Part shown: piece after piece, positions 50,152 through 60,373 of the stretch
Layout: the number at the start of each line of letters is the position of its first letter
Numbering within the stretch: position 1 is the stretch's first letter
Origin: Bursaphelenchus xylophilus
Taxonomy: Eukaryota; Nematoda; Chromadorea; Rhabditida; Aphelenchoididae
NCBI GenBank assembly: GCA_904066235.2
Contig: CAJFCV020000004.1
Span: 8,928,001-8,992,000, forward strand
Reading direction: 5' to 3'
Length of the DNA stretch: 64,000 nt
The notes under the pieces: model-generated
What the model saw: only the letters and a program-made list of their open reading frames with translations
The model's database searches: none
What the model was told of the DNA's origin: nothing
Program-made: the position numbers and the translations under genes

Positions 50152-51249
50152 CAATCGGCTCTGAACAGGTTGGACACCAGTTCAAACCGTGAACGGTTTA
50201 TTGAAAAATTGAAAAAACCGTTCACGATTTGAACTGATTTTGCAAAAAGGCGTTCAGCGGAAATTCTGACGCTTTTTTGCAAAACAAATTCGCAGAGCCG
50301 ATGAAAAGTAAAGACCCCGAGCCCTATATCAAAACCGAACAGTGGTTATGCGGAAGCTTCTGCGTTTTGAAATAAAATAGAATCACAAATCAACCGTCTA
50401 AAATTGTCAAAATTGCCCTGGGACACTCTGCAAAAATTGAATGTGATCTCCATCACTAATTTTTCAACGGTCATATTGCCTACATACCATCGCGCCTTGG
50501 AATCGCCCATTATTATTGACTGTCTCGCACCAAGTTGGAACTTGGTGCGAGACAGTCACCCTTTTTCGTGAAGAAACATTCATTATGCTGCAACGACCCG
50601 CCGTTATTTTCCACACGGACTGATAGTAAGGCATCGATGGTGAAGGACACAAAAAGAATGGAGAAAAATGAACCGTGCAATTGTCGGAGTTTTATGCCGA
50701 GAGTGAACGGTCTTCATTCAGACCCTTAGCGAAGACTCGTCGGATATTAGCATTTTCACAAAGTGCCTGGATATTTGTCGCGAATCGCACTGTGCACAAA
50801 GGCCCCCGATTTTTCGCACCGTGTATTGACCTTTTTTTGGTTTTGCACTGTGCATTTGAAATATCGCTGCGACGTAAGCTTTTCTCAACTGCGCCTCCGC
50901 GAGAATGTGCACAGTGCAATCGGCTTTTTTGAGGTTTGCACGGTGCGAAAACGGGAAATTTCACAGTGCGTTGGCGACAAAGGTTCAAGATGCACTGTGC
51001 GAAAGCGAAATGATGTCCAGGCACTTCGTGAAAATGCTAATAACCGGCAAAGACTTCCGACTCCGAGCGGAGAGTCGGCGAAGCGTTTTTAGAATATGCA
51101 AAAGATTTTTTTCTTGCTTCGGCGAAGACATTCGTTATCTTTTGTTGCAAACTACGTCTTTTTGCAAGGCGAGGCTTCTTTACTACGGATGAAATAGGCT
51201 TGCCACATCAGCCCAGCATTGGCCATGTCTTGTAGGGTGTGTTCTGTTA
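50152..51249. repeat. Intergenic with decayed MITE B and a GCACNGTGC cluster
   Basis: 50455-50625 keeps a CCGCCGTTATTTTCC...GGACTGATA end and a GGAATCGCCCATTATT stretch of MITE B, with an internal GCGAGACAGTC palindrome. 50780-51000 has about eight GCACNGTGC-type motifs, with GCTGCGACGTAAGCTTTTCT also found (as a variant) at about 48016. Confidence 0.6.
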
Positions 51250-51504
51250 CAGTGGGGGATCTGACCATGTGGCAACAAACGTGCCATTTTGCATCCGGGA
51301 AGTGTCAAAAATGTGGCAAAATCCTTCCGTCTCGAAGTGAAAAAACTTCGTTTTGAAGGGCGCGCCCTGTTTCCTCACAAAAAGAGCGTGCGCGCTTTTG
51401 AAATCTGAGTTTTTTTTTGGAGAGGGAGGTATTTTGCCACATTTTTTGATACTTTCTGGACGCAAAATGGTACGTTTTTTGTCACGGGATCAGGTCCCCC
51501 ACTG
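51250..51504. mobile_element. MITE family A, copy 8
   Basis: CAGTGGGGGATCTGACCATG to GATCAGGTCCCCCACTG, TA outside both ends. Confidence 0.85.
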
Positions 51505-51869
51505 TAGTCGTGGTAGCTTGACGGATCCTTCGTACATTGGCGAAGACTCGGCGAAGACCTTTTTACCGGTGGGGGTCGTTTCGGGTCCTTTGCTTTTGCG
51601 GATTGAACTGGAAAAGTGCACGTAAATTTAATGAACATTTGGGCGTTGCACCTGGGTTTCCCAGCGTTTCGACGTGATTCATAGCGGCTTGGGTCTTTAC
51701 ATATAAGTTTCATGTAGCAATTTCCTATGGTTGCAATCCGATGATCGCTCAAATCTTGGTTCTCCGCCCTTTATCATCATTGATTCTACGTGCTAGTACT
51801 TTGAGAATGCCTCGCAACCCACAAACTTGTGCGCTTCGTGAGACAAAATAATCTTCACACCGAGCATCA

Positions 51870-51956
51870 GCGGCGTTAATCGCGGGTGTGGCAACAGAGA
51901 AACGAGAAAATAAAAGGGTGGGATTGATTCGGAAGTTATAGTTGAAGGATTGAACT
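51870..51956 (+). promoter_or_regulatory. Probable promoter of the multi-module pepsin-fold gene
   Basis: GGTGTGGCAACAGAGAAACG followed by AAAATAAAAGGGTGGGATT about 50 bp before the ATG at 51957. The arrangement is shared with the divergent paralogue. No spliced-leader-type acceptor precedes the ATG. Confidence 0.5.
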
Positions 51957-54900
51957 ATGTTTCGCTTTCTATATTTCCTTATTTTGGGTACTGTAGCGGC
52001 CAAATACGAATACGATGGAGGTGAGTGGTTGTGGAAGGATTAGTAATGGGGAAAGTGCTTGTTATACGACGCATAGATCTTCATGAAACTTGGCAAATAT
52101 TAGACAATTTTTTTCGAAGATGTATGCGAGATTTCTGGCTCGCATTTTACAGAAAGTATTACGACGTTTTCGAAAAAATTGAAAAATTTTTTCCGCTTCC
52201 TAGCAAAACCTGCGCCAAAACTTTTGTAACTTGTTATGTAGCTGTTGTAAAGCAAAAAAAGCCAATGAATAATCGCTCTTCTGAAATTCAACTTGACCTT
52301 TCAGAAACCCCAATAATAAACGTCGCATTCGCGACGGATGCCTCCGTTGCAGTCAGCAAAGTTCAGTTGACTTTGGATCGAGGCGATGTCTTTGTTCTGT
52401 CGAATGAATGCGCTGCCAAGGATTCATGTACAAAATATGCTCACGCAAGTGTTTATGATCCAGTGTAAGTATGATATTTTATTTTTTTCATAGATTTTTT
52501 GAGATTTGAAATTCGAAAACTTTTGAATTTATCGTATAAAATGTCGCCTTTCGGTAAAAAGTGATGATTCAAAATTAAATTTTAACCTTTTTTGTTATGA
52601 AGGAGCATTTAAATAGCTATTTTTTGAGGAGAATGAAACTTAAAAATTTTGGACGAAATGTCAATTTTTGAATTATTGATTTTTTCAAAAGTTTTGATTA
52701 GTAATAAAAACTTGTTTTTAAGCAAATACAACGGCCGGAGGGTTTCTGTTCCCTCCAATCCCGTCTACTTTCAACAGTCCGAACTGAATGGAGATGTCTT
52801 CGAGGGTCTTGCGGTGTACGGAAACGTCAACGAAAATCAGCAATTCCGCGTCATCACAAGTGTTACGGGAAATCCAGTGGAACTGGAGCAGGATGGAGTC
52901 TTTGGATTGGCCTTTACAAATGAGCGCACCTCGCCCATTTTCAATATCTTGGCAAAAGCTGAGAGTGGAAAGAAGTGGGTCATCTTCCGAAGGGGACCTT
53001 TCAAGCAGCAAAAGGTGAGTAATTTTGGGATGAAGAGAAGTCCAAATTCTTCATACTAATCGCGCTCAAAAGTCCTGACAATTTTCGCACCGTGCGAAAC
53101 TTTGGGTTTTGGACGTCGCCCCTGCAAATTCGGGTTCGTCGCGCGCAAAAGTGCATGTCGCTAGTGAAAAAAAGGGAAATTGCGGCGACAAATGCGAAAT
53201 GAAAGAAGAATGCACGGTGCGAAAGTTCGGGTTTTGGACGTCGCGCCCTCAAATTCGGGTTTGTCGCGCGCAAAAGTCCACGTCGCTGCGAAAAGATGCA
53301 CTGTGCGGATGAAATGAAAGAAGAATGCACGGTGCGAAAATTGTCAAGACTTTTGAGCGCGATTACTAGTCGGGACAAAAAGTCCTGATAATTTTGCACT
53401 GTGCGGATTTTGCTCCGTTTCTGTCGCACACTGAAAAAAACGATTTGTCGCTCCGAAAAGTGGGAATCGCGCGCGACAATAAGGCAAAAACAAACAAAAT
53501 GCACTGTGCAAATGCACTTTTCGGGTCAAATGCACCGTGCAAAACACCTTTTTTCGCGATTTTTGCAGCGACAGCCCAAAACGTTCAAATCCGCACAGTG
53601 CAAAATTATCAGGACTTTTTGTCCCGACTAGTAGTATTAGCATTTTTATATCGGTCTGTCGGGAAAAAAACGGCGGATCGTCGCGCCTCCGAATCGCCCA
53701 TCATCGCTTTGCGACTGCAAGCCGCGGCTTGGGATTTGGTGCGCGACAGCGGCGAGGCGAGACATTTTGATGCGACAATCCGCCGTTATTTTTCCGACAG
53801 ACTGATAATGTGCATGGACTTTTGCACTGTGCATTTTGCTGTCTTGGCGCAGCACGACTGATTTTTGGCGTTTGCACTGTGCGAAAAAACTTAGGGTGCG
53901 AGCGACAGCCGAAAGAAGCCTATTGCACGGTGCAAAAAGCCGAAAATTGCACAGTGCAAAGTGAACTTTTGTTTTCGCACAGTGCGTGTCGCCGATTTCG
54001 GTCCTGCGACTTTGGCTAAGTTTGCACAGTGCAAACCTCTTTGACCTGTGCTTGCACGGTGCAAGTCAAAAAAAATTTTGCACAGAGCGGTTGGAACATT
54101 TTCATTGCAAGCCCGAAATTCTCAGCGACAAAAAAATCTCCCTGAAAATTGCAGGTCTCAAAATTTGCACAGTGCAATCTTATCGCGCGATGGTCCAAAT
54201 TCTCTGCGACAAAAGCCCACCGCACCGTGCAATTTAAAAAAAGATGGAATTGCACAGTGCATTTTTTAAAACTTTTCCTTGCACCGTGCAAATTCGGAGC
54301 GACAAAATCGCATCTCGTTTTTCAGTTTCGAAGTTGTTGAACTGCACAGTGCAAAATTTTTCTGTAATTCCCCCGCACTGTGCGAATCATAAGGGTCGAA
54401 GAAACCCTTGCACCGTGCGGATTTCAGGTTGAGTGGCACAGTGCAATCTGCAATTCGGGGGGTTTTTCGCACAGTGCAATGGCTTGGCAACAAAAATTCA
54501 TCAAAAATGTGCGGAACAAAGTATCAGGATTAAGACTACACAGTTCAGAAATGAAACTGAACGACGTAGTCAATGATTCATTTTGAGCTGTTGTTTATAT
54601 ACTGTAACGTTTCTGAAATTTGCGAAAATTCCTTTCTTTTCAGAGAACGCAAGAGATTAAAGCGGCCCGGGGTGTGTTCGAGATCGGAGAAACGACGCTG
54701 GAAGGGTGTGGCGAGTTCGTTTTCACCGACACCATTGATAACGAGGGATGGACGATCGAAGCCAGGTGGGATTAAGTGGGAGTTGCGTAGTTTGGATTAA
54801 ATTTTTTTTTGGAAAAATGAAAAAAAAATTGTTTCTTTGACGGTTTTTTTTTTGATTACTTGAGGCAACATAGACATTTTTTTAGCCATCTGCAAAAAAA

Positions 54901-57900
54901 CGAAAAAAAATTTCAGCGTTAAAATCGGCACAGAAACAATTCCCAATGCAAAGATTGCTTTCTCCTTCGACGAAACTTTCACCGTCCCAACAGCCCAATT
55001 CGACAAATTCAAAGACAAAACTGACGCAACCTTGCCCGAATTCTCCATTGAATTTAAAAACAAGGCATTTGCGTTGAAAAAAGAAAATCTCCAGGACTAT
55101 CGCGATGAGAAGCACGAAGTTCTGACTGTTCTGGTCAAGCCCGAAAACAGAGACAGCTTTTTGTTGGGCAAGAACTTCTTGACGGATTACTGTATTGCCT
55201 TGAAGGCGAAGGATGATGCTGTGACCAAATTCGAAGTGGGATTGGCGCCAATTGTGAGTCTGGGCACTGATCCGCAATGGGAAAATTATGTTGATGACAG
55301 AGATGGGAAGAATGGCAATGGAGTGAAACACACTTATCAAGGAGGTGAGAGGCGTGTCGAAATGCGATATCATAAAGTTTGAAAACCTTAGCTCGCGTTT
55401 TGCAGGGTGATTTTAAAAAAAAACTTTTGCTTTCTCCGGTAAAAATAAGGGCTGAGATTTTTTACGGATAAATCCACAAAGATGCATCAAATTCAAGGAA
55501 ATTTTGGACTAAAAATCTCAGTTTTTCGTACACTTGATAAAACACTTGATAAACCCTTCTTTCAGAGACCCCAATAATCAACTTGCAATACAAAAACACC
55601 GGAACTAGCATTCCAATCAGCAAGGGTTTGCTGACTTTGGAAGAAAGCTTCACATTCGTCTTGGCCAAAGCTTGCCAAGCCAAGGATTCCTGCACAACAT
55701 ATCAACATAACAATGTTTTTGATACGAGGTAGGTACCAAATATCGGGTTAAAATTACTTTTCGTTTTTTTTGACGAAATGTCAATTTTTGAATTATTGAT
55801 TTTTTTAAAATACCAAAATTGAAAAAAAAAATCCTATCTTAAGAACATGTTTCTATGGCTATCGGAAAGAGGTGAAATTAAAAAATTTTTTGACGAAATG
55901 TCAACTTTTGAATTATTGATTTTTTTAAAACACCAAAATTTTAAAAAATCCTATTTCATGGTCACATTTCTATGGCTTAAAAATTTAAAATTTTTGACGA
56001 AATGTCAACTTTTAAATTATTGATTTTTTTCAATTTTAAAAGATTTTTTAAACACTCATGTATCTCAAAAAAGCTTACAAAATATAAGAAAACCCTCCTT
56101 TACAGCACCGGCACGGACCGAAAAAAGCCAGTCAGCATCCCGTACAAGGGCTCCACCTTGACTGGAAGCACCTATCAAGGGCTTTTGGTTGCCGGAAATA
56201 TCAATGGAAACGAAGACTTCGACGTCATTACGGGAGTTACCGGATCTGCCGTGGACCTTGAACAAGATGCAGTCCTTGGACTCAGCTTTGGAGACAGTTT
56301 GTCCACTGGATTTCCGATTAATAAGTTCTTGAGCAACGCGCCAAATGGCAAAAAGTCGATCATTTTCCGAAGAGGGCCGTTCAGACAGCAGCTGGTAAGC
56401 CATGGTTTACTAAAGAGCCTAAAAACAAAAAATATTACTCAAAGTTTATGGTGCTGCAGCAGAAGTGGCGAAAATTTATCGCGGATATTGCCTATTTTAC
56501 TGCACAGTGCGAACAAATTGAAATTTCACTGCACTGTGCAAAGATTTGGCGATTTTTCTCGTGCACGGTGCAGAAGAAAACACAAACAAACAGATTGCAC
56601 AGTGCGAAAAAATGAGAAATTGACTGCACTGTGCGCAATTTTGGTGATTTCTCTTGTGCACCGTGCAGAAGGAAGAAGACTCAGACAAACTGCACAGTGC
56701 AGTGCAAAGTTGTTTTTAGGCGTTTGACAGCAGCGACAAACCTTTTTGCGATGCGATTTTTTTTTGATTTTTGTCGGTTGAATGCACAGTGCAGACGGAA
56801 GAAGACTCAAACAAACTGCACAGTGCATTGCAAAGTTGTTTTTGGGCGTTTGCAAGCAGCGACAAACCTTTTCACAATGCGATTTTTTGATTTTTTTTCG
56901 TTTGACTGCACAGTGCAGGTCGAGAAAGGAAAAACGTTTGAGTGCACAGTGCAAAACATCTTTTGTGGGATTGCACGGTGCGGACTGTCAGCGACAATTC
57001 CTTGCACTGTGCGAAGTGTTGCCGTTTTGGCACAGTGCAAAGACAACAATATTTGGGAAAAAAGGTGGAAAAAACTTGAAGAAAAAACCGATTCCTTTCC
57101 GTGAAAATTAAAAATTTTTTTTGAAATTTTTTTTTATTTTTTTTTTCAGAAATACAAAGAATTCAAGAGCCCAAGTGGCTCTTTTGTGATTGGAGAAAAC
57201 ACTCTTGAGGGATGCGGTCCCTTCATCTACCGGGATACCATCGACAAGGCTGGGTGGAGTATCAAGGCCACGTAAGTTTGTCATCATTTTGGAAATTTTT
57301 GACAATTCTTGAAAAGAAAATTTTTTTTATGAAAAAATAAAAAAAAACGGCAAAAGTTCCTTATTTTGGCCACAACTTATAACTTTGCGGAAACTGGTCG
57401 GAATTAGCCCAAATTTAGCGTGCACGCTCAATTCATCGTTGTCAATGCCCGGACAGTGGATTTAGTTAGTGAGGTACCTTCTTTTCTACGTACCACCTTA
57501 CCCTTCAAAAACAGATGCAGCCTGTGATTTTACACCTTATACGATGAAACATGTCCGGAACTAAACTTATTGCCTCCGTATGGAACTAAATGAGTCGTCA
57601 CAGCCTTCGTAGGTACCCTTAAAACTATAGAGCTATTATAGTAATTCAGTGCCAGCTAGGTCGAAGCGTTTTTTCCTAACTTTAGTGCCCAAGCTTGGGC
57701 GCAGTTTGCGGAGTACCTTTGTTGTGACCAAAATAAGGAACTTTTTCCAAAAAAACCTAAAAAATGGATTGAAATTTTTAAAGATAAGAAATTTTTGAGC
57801 AAAAAAATTTTAGCGTGAAAATCGGCGAAGTTCAACTTGACGAGCAGACCATTTCCTTTTCGTTCGACAAGCTTTTCACCGTCCCAACAAGAGTCTTCGG

Positions 57901-58429
57901 CCAATTCGAAGACAAAACTGACGAAACCTTGCCAGACGTTACCATTGAATTTGAAGGACAAACATTTGAGTTGAACGCAGAAAATCTGCAGGATTATCGC
58001 GATGAGAAGCACAAAGTTCTGACTCTTCTGGTCGAGCACGAAGACAGAGAGGGCTTTTTGTTGGGCAAGAACTTCTTGAGGGATTACTGTATTGCCCTGA
58101 GGGCGAAGGATGATGCTTTGACCGGATTCCAAGTGGGATTAGCGCCATTTCTAAGACGACGTTCCGATCCCGAATGGGAGTCGTATCCGGCGCCGTTGAA
58201 ATTCGATTATTATGGAGGTAAAGTCATCATTTCTCATAGTTTTATGTAAATTTTAATTTTCTATAGAATCGCCCCTAATTGACGTGCAATTCGCCAAAAC
58301 TGGATCTAGCATCCCAATCAGCAAAGCCTTGCTCACTCTGGACGAAACTTTCACGTTCTTCTTGAGCGAGGGATGCAAGGCCAAGGACAGCTGCACGACA
58401 TTCGACCACGTCAATGTTTACAATCCAAC
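51957..58429 (+). CDS. Secreted multi-module pepsin-fold protein, 3' end beyond readable part
   Basis: Ten in-phase exons: 51957-52020 (signal peptide MFRFLYFLILGTVAAKYEYD), 52305-52464, 52723-53014, 54644-54765, 54917-55344, 55566-55728, 56106-56394, 57150-57271, 57814-58217, 58267-58429. Each module uses four exons of repeated size (about 160, 290, 122, 405-428 bp) with the same phases, so the gene grew by internal duplication. Modules 1 and 2 are complete; module 3 has only its first exon before the LTR element. Each shows a CxAKDSC disulphide pair, FxIGExTLEGCG, a VPT segment, LLGKNFLxDYCIALxAKDD and VGLAP. The first catalytic triplet reads DRG, EES and DET in modules 1-3 and the second reads DET or DKL, so protease activity is unlikely. 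Later exons should lie past 64000. Function unknown. Confidence 0.8.
53056..53634. mobile_element. TIR element with GCACNGTGC at both inner TIR ends
   Basis: Ends CTAATCGCGCTCAAAAGTCC and inverse (completed after the nested element), TA outside (53054-53055, 53635-53636). Its terminal repeats run straight into a GCACCGTGC/GCACGGTGC motif. Interior has GTCGC and TCGCGCGC themes. A second element is nested at 53366. Confidence 0.8.
53366..53631. mobile_element. Nested TIR element with GCACNGTGC in its TIR
   Basis: 266 bp, ends CTAGTCGGGACAAAAAGTCC and inverse, TA at 53364-53365 and 53632-53633. Removing it rejoins the ATTAG terminus of the host element. GCACTGTGC and GCACAGTGC sit about 31 bp inside each end. 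Confidence 0.85.
53651..53805. mobile_element. MITE family B, copy 4
   Basis: 155 bp, TCGGTCTGTCGGG start, TCCGACAGACTGA end, TA outside. Opposite orientation to copies 1-3 by its asymmetric interior. Confidence 0.86.
53820..54500. repeat. GCACNGTGC array in intron of the multi-module gene
   Basis: About 22 motifs. 53870-54000 is another copy of the 130-bp unit of DDX46 intron 6. Further GCGACAAAA companions at about 54126, 54207 and 54299. Confidence 0.85.
56500..57045. repeat. GCACNGTGC array in intron of the multi-module gene
   Basis: About 18 motifs. The block CAGCGACAAACCTTTT occurs twice (about 56731 and 56858) within tandem ~125-bp units. Confidence 0.87.
57300..57780. other. Intron with inverted AGGAACTTTT themes
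   Basis: Between exons 8 and 9. TTCCTTATTTTGGCCACAAC near 57357 and its near-complement near 57715-57745 suggest a small TIR element of about 390 bp (roughly 57355-57747). No gene. Confidence 0.5.
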
Positions 58430-58466
58430 GTAAGTTTAATTTTGGAGTATTAAGAGGGATAGGCTT

Positions 58467-58646
58467 TGTTGAAGTCTCAGAAAGAGACGACTTGAGACAA
58501 CCCGAGTAGATTGATCGTACTGGTTTATTGGGTCCCAGCCGCTCCTTTTATAGAGCTAGCTGGGGAAAGTACAAAGACAAAATATAAAAGAGACAGAGAT
58601 CATTTTGAAGACAAATCGCTGGTGGAATCGGTGGTGTCCCCCAGTA
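58467..58646 (-). repeat. 3' LTR
   Basis: 180 bp, TGTTGAAGTC to CCCCCAGTA on the plus strand; matches 63334-63513. Confidence 0.93.
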
Positions 58647-58653
58647 CCTCCTC

Positions 58654-59572
58654 CTACTTCGAGCCAATCGAAGTAGTCGCCATTAGTTCCTCCAGGTCTT
58701 CAGCAGTGAGCTCGGCCAACAGGTCATCCACCAATCCATCGTCCATTTCTTGATCTTCTGGGTGAGGGGGTTCAGGAACTTGGTTGCTTCTCGAGGGTCC
58801 TGGTTGGGGAGGAGTTGGCTCGGGCAGTGGTTGGGCAGGTGGCAGTGGTGGTTGGGTCGTCGGTCTCTTCTTCTTGTTGGCTAGGCTGGCGAGGGCGTCC
58901 AATAGTCCTCTCCGTGTCCACTTCTTGGGGCGGCAGGTGGCAGTGGTGGTTGGGCAGGTGGCAGTGGTTGGGCAGGTGGCAGTGGTGGTTGGGTCGTCGG
59001 TCTCTTCTTCTTGTTGGCTAGGCTGACGAGGGCGTCCAATAGTCCTCTCCGTGTCCACTTCTTGGGGCGGCTGCTCTTCCTTCTGGTCTGGCAGGTCTGG
59101 CGGGGGCACTGGAGTGCACCACCGCAAAGCGCACATTTGGCCATGGTTGGCTTCTGGCCGCTATTGGGGCCTTTATATATGCTTTTTGGCTCCAAATTTG
59201 CATACCTGCTCACATGTCTTGGACTTTTTTGTCCTTGACCTTTTCCCTTTTCTTCTTCATTTCTAATGAACTCTATCCGATTTAACCGGTTGTTATTCTC
59301 CTCTTGTTCGCCGTTTTCACCGTAGGTGAGGCGTTTGGGAGGATGCACTGCCCTTTTAACCCTTACTGCGGGCGTATGGTCAGGTAAAATTCCGACTCCT
59401 TGCCCTCTGGCTACAGACCGTGATCGGCTTCTTTCTCTAGTCGGGCTTGGACTGTTCCCTTGAGCTGGTGGCAGTGGAGGTTCTCTTCCCCCTTCATTTT
59501 CCAGCTCAGACTCATTTTGACCGGTTCCTTCTGCGTTTTCTCCACCTCCTTCTCCTCCTCCTCCACCGTATC
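58654..59572 (-). CDS. Retrotransposon 3' coding tail, Pro- and charge-rich
   Basis: Minus-strand open frames downstream of the integrase domain carry Gly/Glu-rich sequence, then a CALCGG...CPRQTC cysteine cluster (about 59100-59140), then PPLPPAQPLPP repeats. They are offset from the integrase frame, with the change near 59620, so this is either the C-terminal end of pol after a frameshift or a separate ORF. I cannot assign a function. Confidence 0.5.
58850..59080. repeat. Internal tandem duplication in the retrotransposon
   Basis: A block starting GGTTGGGTCGTCGGTCTCTT and ending near CACTTCTTGGGGCGG occurs at about 58853-58936 and 58987-59073, separated by GGTGGCAGTGGTTGGGCA-type short repeats. 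It lies in the Pro-rich coding tail. Confidence 0.8.
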
Positions 59573-60373
59573 CTAGAGAAATAATCGGTGGATCCTGTGG
59601 AGAGGTAGAAGTTTTTTCAGCGTTTGCCTCTTATACTGTTGGACCTTTTCTTTTTCCTTTTCAGGAACTACCCTTTCCTTTCTGGGCATGATGTCTAGTC
59701 TTGACCGTAATTTCCTTCCGAACATAAGCTCACTGGGTGCTACTCCAGTAGCTGGATGAGGGGTCAGCCTATAATAGAATAACCATTTCAAAGCTTTTTC
59801 CTCAACCGTTCCTTTGTCCAATTCCTGCTTCTTTAGTGCAGTTTTGAAGGACCTAACCAACCTTTCCGCTTGACCATTACAGCTCTGTTTGTCTGGCGGA
59901 GAAAAAATTTGCTTAATCCCTGAATAGTTACAGTACTCCTTAAACTCTTGCGAGGTAAGTTGAGTTCCATTATCTGATACTATCTGTTCGGGAATACCAA
60001 AAGTAGCAAAGAGAATTCTACACTTATTTATGAGTGCTTTTGCGGTAATCTTGGTCATCGGAATTGCTTCACACCATTTGGTATAAGCATCCACTACCAT
60101 TAACCAGGTGTATCCATGTACTGGTCCACAGAAATCCATGTGCAATCGTTCCCATGGATTGTTTGGTCTCTCCCACAAATGTAAGGGAGTTTTGATAGGA
60201 TCATCCGCAGCCTTAGCACATTGAGAACATGTCTTAGCCGTTTCTCTGATCCGCTGGACCATATTTGGGAACCAGTAATACTGATGCGCCAGGGAGATCA
60301 TCCTTGTCTCTCCTGGGTGCGAAGCATGTAATTCTTGCAGAACCCTATCTTGGTATTTACCCGGGATTACCAG
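59573..60373 (-). CDS. Retrotransposon integrase region
   Basis: In the same frame as the upstream pol but after an in-frame TAA (60374-60376). Seen: a zinc-binding part with C-S-Q-C, then the catalytic core with LHMDFCGP, VSDNGTQLTS and the final acidic residue in GQAERLVRS, giving the D,D35E-type triad. Integrates element cDNA. The frame ends early at 59573. The element is probably defective unless stops are suppressed. Confidence 0.9.
   Translation of the reverse strand: MVIPGKYQDRVLQELHASHPGETRMISLAHQYYWFPNMVQRIRETAKTCSQCAKAADDPIKTPLHLWERPNNPWERLHMDFCGPVHGYTWLMVVDAYTKWCEAIPMTKITAKALINKCRILFATFGIPEQIVSDNGTQLTSQEFKEYCNYSGIKQIFSPPDKQSCNGQAERLVRSFKTALKKQELDKGTVEEKALKWLFYYRLTPHPATGVAPSELMFGRKLRSRLDIMPRKERVVPEKEKEKVQQYKRQTLKKLLPLHRIHRLFL

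Noticed and set aside
58784..59266. Trp/Gly-rich plus-strand frames in the retrotransposon
   Set aside because: Shadow of the Pro-rich minus-strand tail and its tandem duplication.
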